From the NCBI GenBank assembly GCA_028141885.1, contig JAOIQU010000053.1, forward strand, positions 1 through 5,055: DNA of 5,055 nucleotides, in the 5' to 3' direction. Source of the DNA: Flavobacteriales bacterium. GTDB lineage: Bacteria; Bacteroidota; Bacteroidia; Flavobacteriales; UA16. Below the pieces are notes generated by a model. The model did no database searches and had not been told where the DNA came from. It worked only from the letters and a program-made list of their open reading frames with translations. The stretch's first letter is position 1. Every line of letters starts with the position of its first letter. Both the position numbers and the translations under genes were made by a program. Shown one piece after another: positions 1 through 5,055 of the stretch.

Positions 1-2395
1 CCAGCGCCACAATGTACCCGATGAAATCTCGATACCAGCTTCGGTAGGCGTTCATGTCCAAATACAGCGACTCCCAAAGCGTTGTGCGGTAGCCCATCTC
101 CACGGTACGTACACGTTCCGGGCGAATGGCGTCGATGGAAAAGCGGTTGTCTTCAATGATTGATCTGTCCAAACCGATGTCCAAACCCTCGGAGCTTCCC
201 CTGTAGTCGCTGAATGTTGAAAGTGTGGTCAACCCTGTGGCCCCATTGAGGTTTCCGACCAACGTCGCGGGCCCCACATCCAAATCCAGAAACTGGTCTG
301 CCAGGGTCGGGTTGCGAAGTGCTGAACTCACACTCAGGCGAATGAAATTGGTGGCGTTGGGACTCCACACGAAAGACCCGGCAGGCGAGTACACAAACGG
401 GAAGTTCTCATTCTTGTCGACGCGCATGGTCGCTGTGGAAATGAGCTTGTCCTCAAAGAAACGCTTCTTCACCCCTGCGTACACCCCAAACTCTTGGTTG
501 GTGATGACCACACTGTCTGGATCGTCAAAAATCGTCCCATCGGTGTCCGGCGTATATCGGCGCCCGTTGGCCCCCACCCGGATTTCATCCAGCCACCAAG
601 GCTTGAAGATTTTTTCTGCATGCACGTGCACGAGCGACGACTTGTCGTAGAACCTCGTTCCGCGCTCCTCTGGGTTGTTTTTCCGCGTGGTGAAATGGCC
701 AAACAAATCGTTGAATTGCGCCGAACCTGGGGCTCCTCCTCCAAGCGGATTGGGGTTGATCCCAGGCACCGTCGAGGCCCCTGAATTGGTCCAGTCTAGC
801 ACCTGGCTATGCCAATCTATCAAATTGTTCTGATTGTCAATGTACCACTGCGCCACTTCCTCAGCATTGTAGCCTGCTGTTGGTGACCAAATTGGACCAT
901 TGGGACCCTCTCCAATATAAATTGAATCTGCATTTAAGATGAAAGGTGGATACCCTTCATTGATGATTGGGATGATGCTGTCGGTCCAAAAATCGAGGTA
1001 GACATCACGCCATTCCCTATCGTCGCGAATGCTGTCCTGGATGCGCAGTGCTGTCGCGTAAGGATCGTAACTGTTCCCTGCATCTTCGCTGGTCCGATAG
1101 GCGCGAATGAACCAGTCGCCTTTTTTGCGCAGCTCAATCTTGTGTTGGTAGAATTCTATGTCGCGCAGGCTGAAGCGGTTGTCGCCTTGATAGACCGTGG
1201 TACCACGCCCAGTGTTAAAACCGTAGATCAACTCTGTGCTTTCGTATTTTTTTTCAGGGTGCAAACGCCAATGGCCACTAAAACTTGCCTTCAAGTTGTT
1301 GGTGTTGTAGTCAACCAAATCAAGTTCTTTGTAGCCCGTTCGGAAGAAGGTCCCCACGCCCCTCTGATTATCGAAGTCGAAGTCAGAGAAATCCATGATG
1401 CCCTGGAATTCGTCGCCGTAAATGTTCACGGCATCGAAACGGCCCGGGTTGGATGCGTCAACGTCGGATCCGTCAATGGGACTGTAGTTCGTGGCTTCCC
1501 AATCGTAGGCTGAGAACGCAAATACATTGAATTTGTAGGCAAAGACTGCATCCCCGTCCTTGTTGTCGATCACCTGCGCCCAGCGGAGGCCGCCTTCAAA
1601 CAGGTTGCGTTCTCCCATTCTGTAGGACACATTGAGGCCATCGAACACAAATGGGTCCTTCGTCTCCATGTTGATCACCCCATTGAAGGCCCCGGGTCCG
1701 AAATACGCCGAGCTCGCCCCAGCCACAATCTCAACCGATTTCACATCAAGGTCAGGAGCGCCCAGGAAGTTGCCAAGCGAAAAGTTTAATCCGGGGCTCT
1801 GGTTGTCGACGCCGTCAATGAGCTGCAAGGAACGCACCGGGGAGGTGCTGTTGAAACCACGCGTGTTGATGATCTTGAACCCTAAGGACGCCGAGGTCAC
1901 GTCCACGCCTTTCAAGTTTCCAAGCCCCTCGTAGAAACTGCCTGTGGGCGCCTCCTTGATGGCCAAGGCGTCCATGGTTTCAACTGTCAACGGCGTCTGC
2001 TTTTGCTTCTCGCTGATGCGTTCGCCGACCACTTCCGCCGCTTCGATCAACACCTGATCAGGCATCAAATTGACGTTGATGCGTTGGTTGGCTTTCTCCA
2101 CCTTCACCTGCTGCAACCCATACCCAATGAACGTGATGTTCAGGGTCACGGGCAAGGCTGACACGTTGATGCTGAAGCGACCGTCGAAATCCGTCATCAC
2201 TCCCTGAGTGGTGCCGTCCACCATCACACTGGCAGAAAACATGGGTTCCCCCGTCTCGCCGTCTTTGACAAAACCGACCAATGTCGTCTGGGCCATCGCC
2301 ACCGTGGACGCGGCAAACAACGAGGCGAAGAGGGCGGCTTGGAGTCCGCGAGAAGCGGCATTGAGGGAAAGTTGCAGGGCAGCGAATCGGCGCAT
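1..2395 (-). CDS. TonB-dependent outer-membrane receptor, 3' end cut by the window edge
   Basis: This gene imports an unidentified ligand across the outer membrane using TonB energy. I translated it by hand: the frame is open for 798 codons from the ATG at 2395-2393 to the window edge, with no stop. Residues 1-35 form a signal peptide (MRR, a hydrophobic core, cleavage probably after A-M-A at 33-35). Residues 38-108 resemble a carboxypeptidase-regulatory-like beta-sandwich (TGEP near 48-51, TDFDGRF at 68-74). Residues about 130-245 are the plug, with RGF, the IDGVDN segment and the ending VEIVAGASSAYFGPG...NGVINM (221-243). The rest is beta-barrel, including RNPTLADQ (694-701) and a PERVRTVEMGY strand (759-769). 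Related receptors run to roughly 900 residues or more, so the barrel's C-terminus is missing here. The ATG was chosen because the signal peptide follows it directly; no Shine-Dalgarno is visible. No SusD-like partner is in view, so it is not clearly SusC. Family assignment is firm; the substrate is unknown. Confidence 0.95.
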   Translation of the reverse strand, partial: MRRFAALQLSLNAASRGLQAALFASLFAASTVAMAQTTLVGFVKDGETGEPMFSASVMVDGTTQGVMTDFDGRFSINVSALPVTLNITFIGYGLQQVKVEKANQRINVNLMPDQVLIEAAEVVGERISEKQKQTPLTVETMDALAIKEAPTGSFYEGLGNLKGVDVTSASLGFKIINTRGFNSTSPVRSLQLIDGVDNQSPGLNFSLGNFLGAPDLDVKSVEIVAGASSAYFGPGAFNGVINMETKDPFVFDGLNVSYRMGERNLFEGGLRWAQVIDNKDGDAVFAYKFNVFAFSAYDWEATNYSPIDGSDVDASNPGRFDAVNIYGDEFQGIMDFSDFDFDNQRGVGTFFRTGYKELDLVDYNTNNLKASFSGHWRLHPEKKYESTELIYGFNTGRGTTVYQGDNRFSLRDIEFYQHKIELRKKGDWFIRAYRTSEDAGNSYDPYATALRIQDSIRDDREWRDVYLDFWTDSIIPIINEGYPPFILNADSIYIGEGPNGPIWSPTAGYNAEEVAQWYIDNQNNLIDWHSQVLDWTNSGASTVPGINPNPLGGGAPGSAQFNDLFGHFTTRKNNPEERGTRFYDKSSLVHVHAEKIFKPWWLDEIRVGANGRRYTPDTDGTIFDDPDSVVITNQEFGVYAGVKKRFFEDKLISTATMRVDKNENFPFVYSPAGSFVWSPNATNFIRLSVSSALRNPTLADQFLDLDVGPATLVGNLNGATGLTTLSTFSDYRGSSEGLDIGLDRSIIEDNRFSIDAIRPERVRTVEMGYRTTLWESLYLDMNAYRSWYRDFIGYIVAL
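1247..1254 (-). repeat. A8 homopolymer tract inside the receptor gene
   Basis: Eight consecutive A on the coding (minus) strand, spanning the end of the Glu381 codon and the Lys382-Lys383 codons of the TonB-dependent receptor, just after the plug-to-barrel transition region. The tract is directly visible. Losing one A puts a TGA in frame at 1230-1228. Gaining one A puts a TAA in frame at 1217-1215. Whether it slips in the cell is unknown. Confidence 0.6.
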
Positions 2396-2495
2396 GACAG
2401 CAGGTTTGGTCGCGCAAGATGCGACAAGTCGATTGGAAAGCGTTTCCGGTCCACCAAAAGGTTGTCCACGGGACACGCGAAAAAGACAGCCTTCC

Positions 2496-2729
2496 TCAAC
2501 CTTCTTCAGCGACGATTTCCCACAATTCTGGGGGGTTGAGGGCGATGTCAATCCGATCGTTGGGACGCAATTTTCGGCGACGGCGAGACTCCTCCTCGCC
2601 ATTGACACGGACCAGACCTTCATCCACCATGGCCTTGGCCTCTCCTCCCGTGGCTGCGATGCCTGTGGCCTTCAAAAACTGGAGCAGGTCGATGTACTCC
2701 GTGTGGATGGAGAAGGACGACGCGGCCAT
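2496..2729 (-). CDS. Small S4-domain RNA-binding protein (YbcJ-like)
   Basis: A 77-residue protein made up almost entirely of one S4 RNA-binding domain. Residues 12-62 carry the pattern typical of small stand-alone S4 proteins: YIDLLQFLKATG (12-23), GGEAKAMVDEG (28-38), VRVNGEEESRRRRKL (40-54) and a closing RPNDRIDI strand (55-62). The arginine run at 49-52 lies where this fold contacts RNA. It has no signal peptide, so it should be cytoplasmic. Family members of this size are thought to bind structured RNA, but their specific roles are poorly known; E. coli YbcJ is a comparison from memory. The ATG at 2729-2727 shares its A with the TGA of the upstream E1 gene (TGATG), which suggests translational coupling and a shared transcript. 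No separate Shine-Dalgarno is visible. Length and composition look intact. Confidence 0.92.
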   Translation of the reverse strand: MAASSFSIHTEYIDLLQFLKATGIAATGGEAKAMVDEGLVRVNGEEESRRRRKLRPNDRIDIALNPPELWEIVAEEG

Positions 2730-5055
2730 CAGCGCAGGCTGGGAAACGATTCTGGATCAACCTCCCCCATGAGGCTGTACACCTTTTCAACGATGTCTTC
2801 GACGCTGGGCTTCGAGAAGTAGTCGCCATCACTGCCATATGCGGGCAGGTGGGGCTTCGCCGTGAGGGTGGTCGCTTGGCCGTCGAGGAAACACCAAGCA
2901 CCTTGTCGGTTGAGCACTTCGTCGAGCAAATAGGCCGAGGCGCCACCCGACACGTCCTCATCGACGACGAGGAGACGGTTGGTTTTCTTGACCGACTCTG
3001 CCACGGCACCTTCGAGGTCGAACGGGAGCAAGGTTTGGGCATCGATCACCTCTACCTCAATGTCAAAATCGGCAAGCCGATCGCACGCCTCCAGCGCCAA
3101 GTGAAGCGTCGAACCGTAGCTCAGCAAGGTCACATCACTGCCCCCCCGAAGGGTCTCGGTCACGCCGAGCGGCACCCGGAAGGCCCCGATGTTGGAAGGC
3201 ACGGGTTCTTTCTTTCGATAGCCGTTCAGGCACTCCACCACCAAAGCGGGCTCTTCCGCTTCCAGCAAGGTGTTGTACATCCCTGCCGCTTGGGTCATGT
3301 TTCGCGGCACACACACGTGCATGCCTCGCAAGGAGTGCACGATGGCTCCCATGGGGGAACCGCTGTGCCAAATGCCCTCGAGCCGGTGACCTCGCGTACG
3401 GACAATCAACGGGGCCTTTTGGCCTCCAGCTGTGCGATAGCGGACCGTGGCGAGGTCGTCCCTCATAATTTGCAGGGCGTAGTACAGGTAGTCGAGGTAC
3501 TGGATTTCTGCAATGGGCCTCAAGCCACGCAATGCCATGCCAATGCCTTGACCGAGGATGGTGCATTCGCGAATGCCGGTGTCACTCACGCGGACCTCGC
3601 CGAATTGCGCCTGCATGCCCTCCATGACTTGGTTGACACCGCCAATGCCCCCAGTATCCTCGCCAAACGTGAGGACGCGGTCATCACGACGGAACATGGC
3701 CTCAAAATTCTTTTGCAGGATTTGTCGGCCGTCCATCATTTCCGGCTCCGCCGCGTAGGTCGCAGGGACCGCATCCACGTTGAGTGCGCTGTCCGATTGG
3801 TCGCTGTACAACGTGCTGCTGTACCGACGCTCGTTCTCCCGATCAAACGCGTCCAGCCATCGCAGCAGGGCTTCGCGTGATGGCGATGCTTGCTGGGCTG
3901 TGTCCAAGAGCGTTTGGCGTACCGCTTTGGCCACTTCTGCGCGGCCAGCATCGGCATTGGAACGCAAGGCCTCGGCGCGCGTGGCGTCAAGTGGCGCCAA
4001 CACATCGCACGCCGCAAGGCGTTCTTCGTCGATGGCGGCGCGGAAGGCAGCCCAAGCGGCTTTTTGGTCGGCGCGAACTTCTTTTTTGGCTTCTTTACGG
4101 ATGGCGACGAGCTCCTCCTCTGACGCTGCACCTTCTTTGAGCAGGAACACCTCCATCTGGCGAATGCAATCAAACTCGGCCGCCCATGCGAGGCGTTCCT
4201 CGGTTTTGTAGCGTTCGTGAGACCCGCTCGTGCTGTGCCCTTGCGGTTGGGTGACCTCTTCGACGTGCACGAGCACAGGCACGTGCTCTTCCCGGCAGCG
4301 CTTGGCTGCCTCCTCGTAAGTGGCCACCAAATTGGGGTAATCCCAACCTTTGACCCTGTATATGAGCAAACCGTTGGTGGCCTCCTCCCGCTGGAATCCG
4401 GACAGGGCACCTGAGATGGTCTCTTTGACCGTCTGGTATTTCTTGGGAACCGAGATGCCGTAGCCGTCGTCCCAAACGCTCATGAGCATGGGGATTTCGA
4501 GCACACACGCCGCGTTCATGGCTTCCCAAAACAATCCCTCCGAGGTGCTGGCATCCCCAATGGTGCCTACCGCGATTTCATTTCCGCCCTCTGTGAATGT
4601 GGACATGCGATCCGCCAATTCAGGCAAACCGCGGAATACCTTACTCGCTTGGGCCATCCCAAGCAGGCGCGGCATTTGTGCGGCCGTCGGACTCACATCT
4701 GCCGAACTGTTGAAGTCCGCCATCAGGTTTTTCCAGGAACCGTCGTCGTTCAACGTGCGGGTGGCAAAGTGCCCACCCATTTGACGGCCTCCAGAGGTGG
4801 GGTCCGCTTCCACATCTGCATGGGCATACAGCGCCGCGAAGTATTGCTGAACGCTCAGAAGCGATCGGGCCATCATGAACGTTTGGTCTCGGTAATACCC
4901 CGACCTCCAATCTCCTGGACGCACCACCTTCGCCAAGGCCACCTGCGCCATCTCCTTCCCGTCTCCAAAAATGCCAAACTTCGCCTTGCCCGTGAGCACC
5001 TCTTTGCGACCGAGAAGCGACGCTTCACGGCTGACGCATATCAAACGGTAGTCCG
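2729..5055 (-). CDS. 2-oxoacid dehydrogenase E1, fused alpha and beta subunits (branched-chain type), 5' end cut by the window edge
   Basis: This is the thiamine-diphosphate-dependent E1 that decarboxylates a 2-oxoacid and passes the acyl group to lipoyl-E2, in the cytoplasm. Numbering here starts at the TTG codon at 5044-5042. That TTG is probably not the true start, because the frame stays open to 5055 (reading D-Y-R before it). Residues about 1-300 are the alpha half: RQMGGHF (87-93), the ThDP/Mg motif GDASTSEG...WDDGYGIS (163-198) and the GHSTSGS loop (269-275) matching the branched-chain enzyme's phosphorylation-loop region. A charged, Ala-rich helical stretch (about 303-410) links to the beta half (about 437-760). 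That half has GED (461-463), DTGIRE with E493 in the cofactor-activating position, the IAEIQ strand (511-515) and HSGS with H560 at the catalytic histidine, then the transketolase C-terminal domain (about 636-755). Fused E1 chains near 800 residues are typical of Bacteroidota, so only a short N-terminus is missing. The preferred substrate (branched-chain 2-oxoacid or pyruvate) is inferred, not shown. It ends by overlapping the S4 gene. Confidence 0.95.
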   Translation of the reverse strand, partial: DYRLICVSREASLLGRKEVLTGKAKFGIFGDGKEMAQVALAKVVRPGDWRSGYYRDQTFMMARSLLSVQQYFAALYAHADVEADPTSGGRQMGGHFATRTLNDDGSWKNLMADFNSSADVSPTAAQMPRLLGMAQASKVFRGLPELADRMSTFTEGGNEIAVGTIGDASTSEGLFWEAMNAACVLEIPMLMSVWDDGYGISVPKKYQTVKETISGALSGFQREEATNGLLIYRVKGWDYPNLVATYEEAAKRCREEHVPVLVHVEEVTQPQGHSTSGSHERYKTEERLAWAAEFDCIRQMEVFLLKEGAASEEELVAIRKEAKKEVRADQKAAWAAFRAAIDEERLAACDVLAPLDATRAEALRSNADAGRAEVAKAVRQTLLDTAQQASPSREALLRWLDAFDRENERRYSSTLYSDQSDSALNVDAVPATYAAEPEMMDGRQILQKNFEAMFRRDDRVLTFGEDTGGIGGVNQVMEGMQAQFGEVRVSDTGIRECTILGQGIGMALRGLRPIAEIQYLDYLYYALQIMRDDLATVRYRTAGGQKAPLIVRTRGHRLEGIWHSGSPMGAIVHSLRGMHVCVPRNMTQAAGMYNTLLEAEEPALVVECLNGYRKKEPVPSNIGAFRVPLGVTETLRGGSDVTLLSYGSTLHLALEACDRLADFDIEVEVIDAQTLLPFDLEGAVAESVKKTNRLLVVDEDVSGGASAYLLDEVLNRQGAWCFLDGQATTLTAKPHLPAYGSDGDYFSKPSVEDIVEKVYSLMGEVDPESFPSLR

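Noticed and set aside
621..630. Perfect 10-base palindrome TGCACGTGCA
   Set aside because: It falls inside the receptor gene and is explained by alternating Val and His codons; similar words recur by chance in the E1 gene.
225..1934. Several plus-strand open frames (225-650, 494-784, 1142-1513, 1632-1934)
   Set aside because: All are antisense to the continuous 798-codon receptor frame, and none shows a recognisable motif or start signal.
2425..2458. Possible Bacteroidota-type promoter for the receptor: TTTG at 2458-2455 and TCGACTTG at 2432-2425 on the minus strand
   Set aside because: The second box mismatches the TAnnTTTG consensus at two fixed positions and the 22-base spacer is slightly long; chance matches this good are expected.
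2463..2475. Hairpin TGTCC-ACG-GGACA in the gap after the S4 gene
   Set aside because: A five-base-pair stem is too short, and no proper T-tract follows it in the minus direction, so it is not a convincing terminator.
2208..2822. A 204-codon plus-strand open frame crossing the receptor start, the gap and the S4 gene
   Set aside because: It overlaps two well-supported minus-strand genes and its composition follows their complements; no domain is visible.
2849..3880. A 343-codon open frame on the plus strand
   Set aside because: It lies wholly antisense to the E1 beta half, whose cofactor and catalytic motifs are clear. Its product has no recognisable domain and looks like a reverse-frame shadow of GC-rich coding sequence.
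5042..5044. TTG as the E1 start codon
   Set aside because: The frame continues upstream to the window edge with residues (D-Y-R) that fit the family, so the true start is very likely outside the window.

Overview
The window looks like a chromosomal segment from a member of the Bacteroidota. Two things suggest this: a 2-oxoacid dehydrogenase E1 whose alpha and beta subunits are fused into one chain, and an outer-membrane TonB-dependent receptor with the N-terminal carboxypeptidase-regulatory-like domain common in that phylum. Neither visible start codon has a clear Shine-Dalgarno sequence, which also fits. Hand-counted GC is about 58-62% in sampled coding stretches, high for the phylum. The genus cannot be fixed from this sequence.

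All three genes are on the minus strand, so transcription runs from high to low coordinates. First (5055 to 2729) is the fused E1 gene, cut at its 5' end by the window edge. Its stop overlaps by one base (TGATG) the start of a 77-residue S4-domain RNA-binding protein (2729 to 2496). After a 100-bp gap comes a large TonB-dependent receptor (2395 to 1), cut at its 3' end. Its frame is open for 798 codons to the window edge and fills almost the whole left half of the window. Many shorter antisense or out-of-frame ORFs lie over these genes and are judged to be shadows.

Functionally, E1 is a cytoplasmic catabolic enzyme, most like the branched-chain 2-oxoacid type. It would need E2 and E3 partners, which are not in the window. 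The S4 protein is probably co-translated with it, but no mechanistic link is known to me. The receptor is an outer-membrane importer of unknown substrate; no SusD-type partner is visible. No tRNA, rRNA, CRISPR array, insertion sequence or convincing terminator was found. I see no clearly new system. The observations most worth checking are the E1-S4 coupling and an A8 tract in the receptor gene where a one-base slip in either direction gives rapid truncation.
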